From assembly GCA_023525975.1 (NCBI GenBank), contig CM042042.1, positions 44,403,880 to 44,467,879 of the forward strand: 64,000 bases of DNA. Reading direction: 5' to 3'. Below the pieces are notes generated by a model. It was given only the letters and a program-made list of their open reading frames with translations. It was not told the DNA's origin and did not search any database. Numbering within the stretch: the stretch's first letter is position 1; each line of letters begins with the position of its first letter. Both the position numbers and the translations under genes were made by a program. The DNA is from Smallanthus sonchifolius (Eukaryota; Streptophyta; Magnoliopsida; Asterales; Asteraceae). Shown one piece after another: positions 1 through 10,028 of this stretch.

Positions 1-648
1 CATTATCAAGTGATCTGATTATCGAAAACTCAATTTTTGTTGAAAATTGACCCAAACTCTTAAGTTATTTGCATACATACTTTGAACCGGATTTTGATGA
101 TACAAAAACTTGTAATTGCATCATACTAACTTTGATCATTATCTAGGAACATCATGCATCAACTTTACCTCTTGCAACATGTACGCTAAACACACGAATG
201 AGTCAAAATAGGTTAAACTTCGTGCCTCAAATTTTCATCCTTCAATCCTTTGGTTCCATCCATAACTACGTTGATTTTTGATCCTTTTAGAATTATTTAG
301 AAGCAGAATCTAAGAATCTGGCGACCACCTTGATGAGCGCTTTACCCTCTTTATATTTTGATTTTCTAGTTAACTGATCAAAATACAATTCATTTAATTG
401 CATAATTACAGTTAAGTAATTTGACTTTGATCGCTCTAAACAGTAGAATAAAGTGAGGAGCATAAATCTTATTGAACATGCAAAAAGAAAAAAAAACATT
501 ACCAAATTTCTTCTACACTAATCCCATTCTCCATTTCATCTCGTTGATCATCTGTCCTTTTTTTCCGTGTAGCAGCTCCCATATTTTGTTGGCAGTTCGG
601 AAACTTCATAAAGCCTGTAGATTTAAGATCCTATTTGAATCCTCCAAT
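1..648. repeat. Duplicated 3' flank of the CRK gene (copy 1)
   Basis: This stretch is almost base-for-base the same as 3537-4184, with an offset of 3536. I saw only a one-base change in an A run near 490 and a few substitutions. The right end carries the last few codons and stop of the kinase gene (minus strand, near 624-648); homology stops abruptly at about 648, where retrotransposon sequence begins. The left end cannot be placed because it coincides with the window edge. The near identity implies a recent duplication, probably part of a tandem CRK cluster. Confidence 0.9.
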
Positions 649-1911
649 TGTGTAGGCATCCTAAAATCAGATTGGCCCATGGTCGCAGTTGATAAACAGG
701 GAGAATGAACCTCCCCTATGGAACCCAAAACCCCCTTCTTCCCCTTTCCTTTATCTCCGGTTTGGGGGGGTATATATTTGTTGAGACAACGCACGGCCTT
801 GAGTTGGGGCGCGACCCTAAATCAATATTCTCCTTCGGTGAAGAGGCCACTTTCTTAAAAGTCGGAGGGGGACGGGAGGCTTCAACAGATTTAGGACCTA
901 CAAAGGAATTTAAAAAGAAAACCACATATCAGTAAAATGAATAAACAAACGACCTAAGGATCTGAGAAAACAAGCAGGAAGATGTACCTTCAGGGCTAGC
1001 CCGAGGGATTTTCTTGCTAGAGGCATAGGCCTCGGTTAACTTCCTTCGTTTCTTACGGAGAGAAATCACCCCCTCTCCCTCGTTACCAGGTGCCTTCCCG
1101 GACGACTGAAGAGCTCCCCTAGACGCATCTTCATGTGCACCAGATGCACCAATATCCTCTAAAAACAACCTGTAACAAGAAGCAAACAAACATTCAAGCT
1201 AATAAAACCAAGTAACATACACTTACGTCCATTCCGAAAACTAGAAGTATAAATAAGAATCCGATCAAACCTCCCACAATTACGGCTTATTCTAATCTCA
1301 ACTAGATCATGCTCTGGAATATCCTGGATATTAGTAGGACGGGAGGTCAAGGTAGAAAACAAGGGAGTTTTCTTGAAAGCCTCTATGTTAGGAGGGATGT
1401 CCCCCACAGAAAGGCGAAGGGACCGGATACGCATATCCTAAGGAACCATCCGAGCGCTGATATAAAAGAATTTCTCTTTCCAATCTCGAAAACCCTGAGG
1501 AGTCTCCCCTGCATTAGGGTTGATTCTCGAATGCTTCACAAATGAGAACCAACTGTCCTTCATATATAACTTGTAAAAGTGATGAAAAATAGCCACTGAA
1601 GGCTCTGCTTCAAGGCAGTATAGCAAAATTCTAATTGACACATCCAACACATTCCCAAAGGATGTACTTGAGTTATGTGAATCTTGTAATAGCGAAGCAA
1701 GTCAAAACAAAAAGAAGTTACATCACCGGAAATTGGCTTCGGAAGCATACAAAGATATCTTGTCAGCAGCAGGTTTTATGGCAATCCCCCCCCCCGGGAG
1801 GATATTTAGGTTCCAGGTCATTAGGGATCCCATAAGTTGCCTTCATTTTTTTTCAAAACGCTCCACATTCCAGTTAATGGGCATAAGGGAAACGTCGGCG
1901 TTATCACCCAT
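649..1911 (-). pseudogene. Retrotransposon-derived ORF, 'putative gypsy-type transposon' family, decayed
   Basis: Read on the minus strand from an ATG at 1911, the pieces follow the order of the plant gag-like family known as 'putative gypsy type transposon' (Transposase_28, PF04195). An N-terminal stretch with GIPNDLEPKYPP is followed by LLRYYKIHITQVHPLGM (about 1640-1700), then LEAEPSVAIFHHFYKLYMKD and a GFRDWKEKFFYI block (about 1450-1610). A basic, Ser-rich C-terminal part lies at 929-1189. The frame is broken by a stop about 22 codons after the ATG and by at least two frameshifts. The end at 649 abuts the duplicated CRK tail. In Tat-lineage elements such genes can lie antisense between pol and the 3' LTR, which may be the case here; this is inference. 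Confidence 0.7.
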
Positions 1912-3536
1912 GGAGAAATTAAATGACAGGAGATTCAAAGAAAAATATGAACAAAGAGATATCAGAAAGAGATAAAATGCAGAAAAGATACTAAAAGGAC
2001 CTTCTTTCCCCTTTTTTTTTATAGCAAACAAGGTTGGGCGGGAAAAAATTGAAAAGGAGAAGAAGAAACGGTCTGATAGGATGACAACACTACTGAAATG
2101 ACATCCGGAAAAGCGGACTTGCACAAGCTCACCCCGAGGAACTAGGTAGGACATTGATGTGACCTTAATGTCACATGAAAAACCGTTCCATAAACAGATA
2201 ATGTTCTTTAGTCGGATTTATTCAAATAAAACCGACTAGGGGGACTTGACGATTTATGACAATTATCTCATACGCATATTAGTATAGAAGGGCAAAATGG
2301 GAAATAAGATTAAGAAAGCTTAACCGTATAACGAAAGGGGGCCCACAAGGAGAATAGGAGACGGTTATTGACCAATGGAAGCAAAGGTGTCAACATCATT
2401 CGGTTAGAGGAAACAGACAAAGAAGAGCGTATAAATAGGAGTGATCTCACAGAATGTAAAGAGGGTATGAAATTAAAAGCATTCAAAATATTGTAATCGG
2501 GAGGCATTGAGGAGTGTTTCACAACTCTTCAAGGAGAATGATGCAAATCAGATTAAATTGTAATTATCTTATTTTTATTTTTTATTTGAATTTCGTAATT
2601 TGATTTAGTGATTATCTTTAGTTTGTTTTCTTTTATTCATGGTTATCTGATTTGTTAGTTTATTTATAAGATGAGACTTTAAATGCCTAAAGAATTAACG
2701 TTTTATAATGGATTTATTTTTATCAAGTTTTATTTTATCAAGCGGCCTTTGAGGTTATTTGTAAGCTTTTGGGTATCCATTTTTTGTTTGTTTTTTTGTC
2801 TCTTACTGCAATGACTTCAGGCCGGCCCTAAAGCCTGGGCCCTGATTTAGCCAACTTAATATTTAACTTTTTAGGGCTTGATTCTTCACACATGTATCAC
2901 CATTGTTCGTTTTAACGAGGTTTCTCTAGGGTTTCACCACCGTTCGTTCACATCGTTGTTGCTGCTATAAGGCTCCGATTCTTCTTCAGAGGTAGCATTA
3001 TGGTATTATTTCTTATTGATTTTTTAGTTCATACCCATGGACATCAATTTGACTAGTTTTTGCCATCAACTGTGGTTTGCAAGAAGAAGACAATATACAT
3101 TTCTTAATCATATCATTGAGCTACTATCTTATATATATGCCTTTATTTGTAAGCAATTTGCTAATCTGGATGAATTGAATAATTATATAAAAATGCTAAT
3201 ACCTTACATTTCTTAAATAAATTGTAAACAATGACTAGTTAATAATGACATTAACTGTGGTTTGCAAGAAGACACTACTTTGTATTTCTTAAATAATGTT
3301 AAAAATATATGTGATTCTTGATTGAAACGTGAAACTTGATTGATTTTAGTCGTTTTTTATTTGAACTTTAGTGATAAAAACCTGACCCGACCCGAAAATT
3401 CCAAGGTCAAGTCTATAGAAATCCGAGCACCGAAAAAATAACCCAGTGAAAAAAATTCCTGGCACCGCCACTGGTTTGAACCATTTGATTGCTTCCGTGT
3501 CGCGTCACATATTATATCATCTTTACTCTTGAATAA
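1912..3536. other. Non-coding spacer, possible LTR fragment
   Basis: No coding sequence is supported. Around 2156-2530 the sequence begins TGATGTGACC, carries a TATA-like GTATAAATAGG near 2430 on the plus strand, and could be a piece of LTR or promoter next to the antisense ORF. A phrase around CTGTGGTTTGCAAGAAGA occurs at about 3068 and again at about 3252, so a small internal duplication is present. The end near 3457-3472 (CCTGGCACCGCCACTG) resembles a hAT-type terminus, but no matching partner or TSD was found. Confidence 0.35.
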
Positions 3537-4184
3537 CATTATCAAGTGATCTGATTATCGAAAACTCAATTTTTGTTGAAAATTGACCCAAACTCTTAAG
3601 TTATTTGCATACATACTTTGAACCGGATTTTGATGATACAAAAACTTGTAATTGCATCATACTAACTTTGATCATTATCTAGGAACATCATGCATCAACT
3701 TTACCTCTTGCAACATGTACGCTAAACACACGAATGAGTCAAAATAGGTTAAACTTCGTGCCTCAAATTTTCATCCTTCAATCCTTTGGTTCCATCCATA
3801 ACTACGTTGATTTTTGATCCTTTTAGAATTATTTAGAAGCAGAATCTAAGAATCTGGCGACCACCTTGATGAGCGCTTTACCCTCTTTATATTTTGATTT
3901 TCTAGTTAACTGATCAAAATACAATTCATTTAATTGCATAATTACAGTTAAGTAATTTGACTTTGATCGCTCTAAACAGTAGAATAAAGTGAGGAGCATA
4001 AATCTTATTGAACATGCAAAAAGAAAAAAAAAACATTACCAAATTTCTACTACACTAATCCCATTCTCCATTTCATCTCGTTGATCATCTGTCCTTTTTT
4101 TCCGTGTAGCAGCTCCCATATTTTGTTGGCAGTTCGGAAACTTCATAAAGCCTGTAGATTTAAGATCCTATTTGAATCCTCCAA
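3537..4184. repeat. 3' flank of the CRK gene (copy 2, native position)
   Basis: Direct repeat partner of 1-648. This copy is the native one, because the kinase last exon continues without a break past 4184. It contains the stop codon (4160-4162 on the minus strand) and roughly 620 bp of downstream sequence, including the probable 3' UTR. The left edge at 3537 is where identity to base 1 of the window begins, so the true repeat may be longer. Confidence 0.85.
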
Positions 4185-4411
4185 TCGTGATCAATGAAAT
4201 TAGGTCTTGTTAGATGTCTTTCTCCTGATGAGGGAACGTTTTGAAGCATCAAAACAACTTCAGACATGGTTGGTCTTTTAGAAACTGGTGACTGGGTGCA
4301 CAATAAAGCAATCTCAATGATGTTCATCACATGTTCTTCTTTGTATTGATTCGCATCCATTGTCACATCCACTAGCTTCATAAGGCTTTTAGTTTCATAC
4401 AATTTCCATGC
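4160..4411 (-). CDS. CRK exon 8: end of kinase domain and stop
   Basis: Begins AWKLYETKSLMKLVDVTM and contains the conserved ALLCTQSPVSKRPTMSEVV block and MLQN, then a short tail ending IQIGS and TAA at 4160-4162. Acceptor AAAG|GCATGG at 4412/4411. The last ~25 nt are also present in the repeat at 1-648. Confidence 0.9.
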   Translation of the reverse strand, partial: AWKLYETKSLMKLVDVTMDANQYKEEHVMNIIEIALLCTQSPVSKRPTMSEVVLMLQNVPSSGERHLTRPNFIDHDWRIQIGS

Positions 4412-4615
4412 CTTTCACCAATTGTAGGAAAACTATTTAAAAGCTCAAAATAATTCTCGAAAACTTATAAAAATGCACTAATGCATATTTGACAGAGAGT
4501 AACTAAACAAAAACTATCTAGTGAGATAATGGCTACTCTTTGTTTCTACTTGTGAAAATTTCTTATTTATGATTGTGAAATAGGAAAGGAAAAAGTTGTA
4601 GATTGTGTATCTTAC

Positions 4616-4769
4616 ATATTCCATGAGACAATCGGTTGATGATTCATCAAAGTTCCTGTAAGTACACTTTCGGCCACTAACAATTTCCATGATCACGATA
4701 CCAAAGCTGAAAGTGTCAACCTTATCTGATAAATGACCATAAAGTACATATTCCGGAGCTGTATAGCCC
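4616..4769 (-). CDS. CRK exon 7: APE region and kinase C-lobe
   Basis: Starts in phase with GYTAPEYVLYGHLSDK and continues FSFGIVIMEIVSGRK. The usual VYSFG is VDTFSFG here, a mild departure. Acceptor CTAG|GGGC at 4770/4769, donor TAT|GTAAG at 4616/4615. Confidence 0.88.
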
Positions 4770-4866
4770 CTAGTATTGTCATATATATGGTAATAATTAA
4801 TAAAAGAATGCAATTAGATGTAATAAGGGAAACAAAAAATACATTTTTTTTGCAAATCAAACTTAC

Positions 4867-5098
4867 AATGTCCCAGCGAACTTGGTGGTTAGATGACTTT
4901 TATCCCCAGGTTGAAATCTTGCCAACCCAAAATCCGCTATTTTGGGATGAAAATCATCATCAAGGAGAATGTTGCTTGATTTTACATCTCTATGAACAAT
5001 TCTCACATGGAATTCTTTGTGTAGGTGAGCAAGTCCCCGAGCTATCCCTAAGATAATATCATATCGGGTTTTCCAATTCAGGGTGCCCTTTTTTGCAC
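4867..5098 (-). CDS. CRK exon 6: catalytic and activation loops
   Basis: Encodes LNWKTRYDIILGIARGLAHL, then the catalytic loop IVHRDVKSSNILLDD and the DFGLAR motif, so this is an RD kinase with all catalytic residues present. Acceptor ATAG|GTGC at 5099/5098; donor CATT|GTAAGT at 4867/4866. Confidence 0.9.
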
Positions 5099-5183
5099 CT
5101 ATAATGAATATATGAAGTAGACCATATTCATGCAAATTAAGATTTTCTTGGAAAACTACATTAAATTATTAAAAGAAACGTAC

Positions 5184-5394
5184 CCCATAGGAACTGATCA
5201 AGGCTTCCATTCCGGATATATTCTAGGACAAGAAGTAGAGTGGATCCTCCACTGGACCATCCAAGGAGACTGAGAATATTTCGATGACGAATTTGACTTA
5301 TAAGTAAGATTTCATTTTCAAATCCTTCTTTTGCTCCAACATATTCACCTTTAAGCTTCTTCACAGCCACAACATTCTTTTCATCAAGAATTGC
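5184..5394 (-). CDS. CRK exon 5: kinase N-lobe with catalytic lysine
   Basis: Contains VVAVKKLKGEYVGAKEGF (invariant Lys and the following acidic helix) and HRNILSLLGWSSGGSTLLLV, ending ...LDQFLWG. Acceptor AATAG|GCA at 5395/5394, donor TATGGG|GTACG at 5184/5183. Confidence 0.9.
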
Positions 5395-5513
5395 CTATTA
5401 AAACACATAAAGAACTAGTAATCATAAGACTCATTCAATTTTCAAAGTAGTTGCACGATCCAAACTTTTTCTTATCATCAAGAATTGTCTAGAAAAAGTT
5501 CTATTTTTTTTAC

Positions 5514-5629
5514 CTTGAATACCTCACCAAAGCCTCCTTTCCCTATCATATTCTCTTCACTGAAGTTATTGGTTGCCAACTCCATATGTTTATAGTTGTA
5601 GTAAACTACCCCCTTCAATTTGGGTGCTT
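5514..5629 (-). CDS. CRK exon 4: start of kinase domain (glycine loop)
   Basis: Encodes the juxtamembrane KGVVYYNYKHMELATNNF region and the ATP-binding loop IGKGGFGEVFK. Acceptor TTAG|AAG at 5630/5629; donor TCAAG|GTAAAA at 5514/5513. The exon ends in phase 0, as usual for this position in CRK genes. Confidence 0.9.
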
Positions 5630-5811
5630 CTAAGGTCACATAGTCAAAATTAGACAAATAAGACGTCGTCCCTTGAAATCAAATGGAATACTACTTATAA
5701 GAACTAAATTTGTCAAAATAGTATTTTACGTAGCTTAAATGATGAACTTGAGAACCCTAAGCTAGTCAGCACGGTACATATCTATTCTATAGCTAGTAAT
5801 CTTGTGTTTAC

Positions 5812-5934
5812 CTTGTTGTTCTCCACCTGTCTTTTTCCATCTATGATGACACGAGAAAAATGCGAGTACGAGAAACAAAAAGCTTACACCTCCAACAACT
5901 AGGCCGATTATGTATCTCATTGTGCTTGAATCTC
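5812..5934 (-). CDS. CRK exon 3: transmembrane segment
   Basis: Short exon of 123 nt encoding a small extracellular stub, then IIGLVVGGVSFLFLVLAFF, a single membrane span, followed by the basic HHRWKK stop-transfer sequence. Acceptor AAAG|GAG at 5935/5934, donor CAAG|GTAAAC at 5812/5811. Confidence 0.88.
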
Positions 5935-6057
5935 CTTTAAAGCATAGACATGCAAAATATCAATCAACACAAATGCTAACCATTTAGTTCAAGTTACCAT
6001 CTCTAACAACAAAAAAAAGGTGGAAAAATATCATATCTAGAAGATTAGAAGTCTCAC

Positions 6058-6455
6058 CATCCCAAAGCAGAGATTTAATATTGGTTATCTGGTTTTGTCC
6101 AAAAAATGGAGTCATGTCATACCTCATGAAGCATCCGCTATCCATTGCCCGTCCAGAAATAGTAGGAAGACAATCATATAGAGATTCGGATCTTAACTTT
6201 AAGCATTTTAAACAAACACTCTGGCTTATGTTTAAAGTACATTGGGCAATGGCATACACGGTTGCATTACTAACAACTATTTTCCTTGTTGAAGCTGCAT
6301 AGAAGTTCGTTGTTCTCGGTGCAACAATTTGAAGATCTAATAATAACCTTTTTGTTGTTTTTTGGAATCCTGTTGGCTGAGGTGATGTTGTCTTGTCACA
6401 TAATACCACACCAGCTATACCAGTAGCCTCATTGAAGAAGTTAGTGTACTCGTAC
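6058..6455 (-). CDS. CRK exon 2: second Gnk2/DUF26 domain
   Basis: Acceptor TTTTTTATGTAG|G at 6456/6455 joins exon 1 in phase to give DVRYEYTNFFNEATG. The exon holds AQCTLNISQSVCLKC, again C-X8-C-X2-C, and the family signature GCFMRYDMTPFF. Donor GATG|GTGAGA at 6058/6057. This join is the main evidence that the two halves, 18.9 kb apart, belong to one gene. Confidence 0.88.
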
Positions 6456-6688
6456 CTACATAAAAAACAACTCTTATTTGCATGAACATTGCGGTTTGAA
6501 ACATGATATTAGTCCAGTATACAATTCATTTTTATCAACCCATATCGGGTTTATAATCGAATGCTACAATCGACATAAGCAGGTCCAAGTATCGGTGATT
6601 AGACGTAGGGTTTGCTCCTTTCCTCTAGCCTCACCTCCCCTTCTCCATTTTGCTAGTGCCTTGTTGGTTTGCATTTTTCTTAAATGAA

Positions 6689-7100
6689 TGTTCGTTGTTC
6701 AAAAAGTTAGGCAATATATGAGCTCCTACTAGATATTCATAAAAACGACACACACTCCAATGTTTATGAAGAAAGTAAAACAAACAGGGAGAGAAATATA
6801 GTTTGTATTAAGTTTTTGTATCTATCACAAACGATGCATAACCTCTATTTATAGAGATGTTGCAACTAATCAAAGCCAACAAGATAACTAAAAAAAGTTG
6901 CTATGAAGAGAAAATACAAATGTTTATAAATTTCTCTAACATGTCCCTCAAGCGAAAAGTTCACAACACGTGTAGGTTGAACTATATCAAAACAAGTAGA
7001 CGAGAAAGGTTGCCTTGTGATTTTGGTTAACATGCATGTGTTTCACTTTTCATTATTCATACAAAAGCTGGAACACGGCTACCCTTACACATATAATAAT
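6689..7100 (-). mobile_element. Copia-type 3' LTR with polypurine tract, 5'-truncated element
   Basis: On the minus strand the sequence reads GCTTGAGGGACA, a degenerate Copia-style polypurine tract, directly followed by TGTTAGAGAAATTT, a typical Copia LTR start (LTR 6941 down to about 6689). A TATA-like CTCTATAAATAGAGG lies at about 6850-6865. About 150 bp of upstream internal sequence is retained and the rest of the element is missing. No TSD was found, so the copy is rearranged or truncated. Confidence 0.55.
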
Positions 7101-7261
7101 TGTTTATAGTGTACATGTCTTAAACGTGCATTCCATAGTGACGATTTAGCAATACTAGTGCCATTGCTAGCTTTGCATACAAAATCATTACTAAATATAT
7201 TATTAGTATTTAATTTAAACATACCATCGCATAATTAATAAACCCTACAAATAAGACATGT

Positions 7262-8010
7262 CACTCCAAGGATATTACCTTCTCCCGACGACGGCTATCC
7301 AGACGACAAATGTCATCGGGATAGGTAACCGTATACCGACGATGTAACATCCGGCTTCTCATACCAACAATATTATCTGCTTTGCCCCCTAAGAGCTCAC
7401 GGATTTGTTTTTGGTTGCCCGGGTGAAAACTTTCCATGGGGGTCACCCATCCCTGGATTACTCCCACCCGACCCGAGCACGCTTAACTGTGGAGTTCTCC
7501 TCTAATCCACTATATTAAGCCCCAAAACGCGTTCTCTATATTTGAGGCGGGGCATTTCTTATGAACCCAGCTTCACTCATGTGGGCAAAACAGAACAGAA
7601 CGATATGGGATTTGCCTAAGATGTTACAGACGACATGTCGTCGAGATAGGCCAAACCCTAATATAGGAAGGGGAGACTCTTTACCGACAAAACGTCGTCG
7701 GTACATGGTTGAGTCAGATGGAGGGAAAATAAGCGCCCTTTTTTCCACCGGCGAAAACCTACTCCGATAACATGTCGTCGGTATAGGCTAATTTCCTTTT
7801 TTTATAATTTTTTTAATTTATGTTTCGTGAAAAAAAAAGATTTAAAAAGTTAAAAAAAATTAAATAACCCTATACCGACGACATGTCGTCGATATAGGCC
7901 TAGTTAAATGTTGACGGGTCAATTACCCCATACCGACGACATGTCGTCGGTACAACCTACCTATTCCGCCGACATCTGAGCCTATACCGACCATGTCGTC
8001 GGTATAAGTC
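7262..8010. repeat. CACTA subterminal repeats
   Basis: At least eight copies of a roughly 20-bp palindromic unit around GACGACATGTCGTCGGTATA occur here, some perfect and some decayed. In CACTA elements such subterminal arrays bind the element-encoded TNPA-like protein. One copy was split by the Cassandra LTR and can be seen rejoined through its 5-bp duplication. Confidence 0.75.
7343..7628 (-). mobile_element. Cassandra-type solo LTR carrying a 5S rRNA-like promoter
   Basis: A 286-bp segment with inverted ends TGTAACATC..GATGTTACA is flanked on both sides by GACGA, a perfect 5-bp TSD, so it is a clean solo LTR. On the minus strand it contains GTTAAGCGTGCTCGGGT and GGATGGGTGACC, the internal promoter region of plant 5S rRNA, which is the hallmark of Cassandra TRIM elements. 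It is a mobile element, not a 5S gene: the 5' and 3' parts of 5S RNA are absent. Confidence 0.88.
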
Positions 8011-8276
8011 TCAGCGTGAACAAACACAGCAGACAACTTTCTGCTTCCCAGTTCCACAAAAAAAAAAACGACAAATCTTTCCATCTCTTTCTGGCGATTT
8101 CACGATTTTTAGGTCTTTTGTGGAGCAATCTTCACCAATCTCTCGGGTTTTGAGGTGAGTTAACATCTAGTTTTCAATCTTCACAAAACATTTAACATTT
8201 TTGGGTTTTAAGTTTAATTTATTTGATTTTTCTTAGGTATTTGAAGCTTTCACGAATTCTGGGGATTTGAAGCTAT

Positions 8277-8383
8277 TTGAAGGTAATTTACTCGTTTTGG
8301 TTAGTAATTTTTGATGAACTTAGGTTTAGATGTGTGTTTGTATGTATATGTATATTTGTGTTTATTTGTATGTATGTGTATAT

Positions 8384-8416
<33 letters not shown>

Positions 8417-8520
8417 AAGGTAATTTACTCATTTTGGTTAGTAATTTTTGATGAACTTAGGTTTAGATGTGTGTTTGTATGTATATGTATATTTGTGTTT
8501 ATTTGTATGTATGCGTATAT

Positions 8521-8580
<60 letters not shown>
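8277..8580 (+). repeat. 137-bp tandem duplication ending in (TA)n
   Basis: The unit starting TTGAAGGTAATTTACTC at 8277 repeats at 8414 with only a few differences. Each copy ends in GTATATGGTT followed by a TA microsatellite; the second TA run is longer (about 8525-8580) and is the insertion point of the next element. The peptide frames through it are simple-sequence artefacts. Confidence 0.85.
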
Positions 8581-8584
<4 letters not shown>

Positions 8585-9818
8585 TGAGTTCATAAGATAA
8601 CTCATTTTAATGAGAGAATTAGAAAACCACTAAGAAAAGAAGGGGTGGAATTTTAAAAAGGAAGGGTAAAACTAGAACTTAAAATATATGAATCTTTAAA
8701 AATTTCTATCTTCTGCATACGCTACTATTTTTTTTTAAAATTTGCACCATTAAATCATGAATTTCTTTATCTTTCATTTGAGTATAAATAATGTTATAAA
8801 AAATAAGAATTAACTCGTCTTTTTTTTTCTTCTTATTTTCAATACTGCATATGTGTAGTATCACCCTTAAAAACCTAACACACCCCAAAAAACCTAAACC
8901 CCCACCCCCACCCAAAAACCTAAACTCCCACCCCACCCTCACCCAAAAATCTAAACTCCCACCCCACCCACACCCAAAAACCTAAACCCCCCACACTCAC
9001 CCCAAAAAACCTAAACCCACAATACCCACCCCTAAAAACCTTAACCCCTCACACACCCCCACCCAAAAACCTAAACCCCCCACCCAAAAAGCTAACCCCA
9101 CCCACCCACCCCCACCTACCCTCACCCAAAAACCAAAACCTACCCACCCCCACCTAAAAACCTAAACCCACCGCATCCACCCCCACCCTCAAAAACCTAG
9201 CCCTAAACGTAATACTACGTATGTGTAGTACCACCCCAAAAACCTAATCCCCTTACCCCACCCCCACCCAAAAACCTAACCCCCTTACCTCATCGCCACC
9301 CCCACCCCCACCCAAAAACCTAACCCCCTCACCCAACCCCCACCCAAAAACCTAACCCCACCCCACTCACCCCCCAAAAAACCTAAACCATCCACCCACC
9401 CCTAAAAAACCTAAACCCCCTCACCCACCACCCTCCAAAAACTTAAACTAAACCGATTATTTTTTTGAGATTTTTTTTAAGAACGAGGACGACGTGGGAA
9501 ACAAGGTTTCTGAACCACTTTTTTAGTTTTTGATTTATATTTTGAATTATGATTTTTTTTTATTATTACTTTTTACCTTTAAAGAGGAGTTTTCTAGTTC
9601 TCTCCCTAAATGTTAGTTTTCTTCTAATAGATAAAGAATTTCTTGATTAAATGGTGCAATTTAAAAAAAAATAATAGCGTATGCAAAAGATAGAAAATTT
9701 TAAAGATTCATATATTTTAAGTTCCAGTTTAATCCTTCCTTTTTAAAATTCCACCCCTTCTTTTCTTTGTGGTTCTCTAGTTCTCTCATTAAAATGAGTT
9801 CTCTCATGAACTCAACCC
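8581..9818. mobile_element. Foldback element in (TA)n with C-rich telomere-like core
   Basis: The left arm from GGGTTGAGTTCAT (8581) and the right arm ending ATGAACTCAACCC (9818) are inverted copies of about 200 bp. They share the TTAAAATGAG, CCCCTTCTTTTCTT and GCGTATGC segments. Both ends abut TA microsatellite. Between them, 8875-9435 holds dozens of irregular units of the form CCCACCCCCAAAAACCTAAAC. There is no reading frame of interest. It sits inside the CACTA element, upstream of its transposase. A second, different element of the same design is at 20756-21320. Confidence 0.8.
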
Positions 9819-10028
9819 AATATATATATATATATAATTTTGCATGTATATATGTAATTGTGTATGTATGTATATATATGTACCTTTATTTAAATTTTGT
9901 TACAAGTTCAGAACACGTTGCGGTTGACGAGGTGAAAATAACATCATATTTGTGTTTCATTGAATTTATTTAAAGTACGTATCCTGACATATGTGTATGT
10001 TTATAACACAATAGATATGACACTAGAT

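Noticed and set aside
1..4184. LTR retrotransposon with 648-bp LTRs
   Set aside because: The right copy runs without a break into the kinase last exon, so it is native gene DNA. There are no TG..CA ends, primer-binding site or polypurine tract at the repeat borders.
7343..7628. 5S rRNA gene
   Set aside because: Only the internal promoter region matches 5S; ends are TGTAACATC..GATGTTACA with a 5-bp TSD, so it is a Cassandra-type LTR.
8330..8581. 83-codon plus-strand frame rich in Tyr and Ile
   Set aside because: It is a translation of the (TA)n and GTATGTATA microsatellite.
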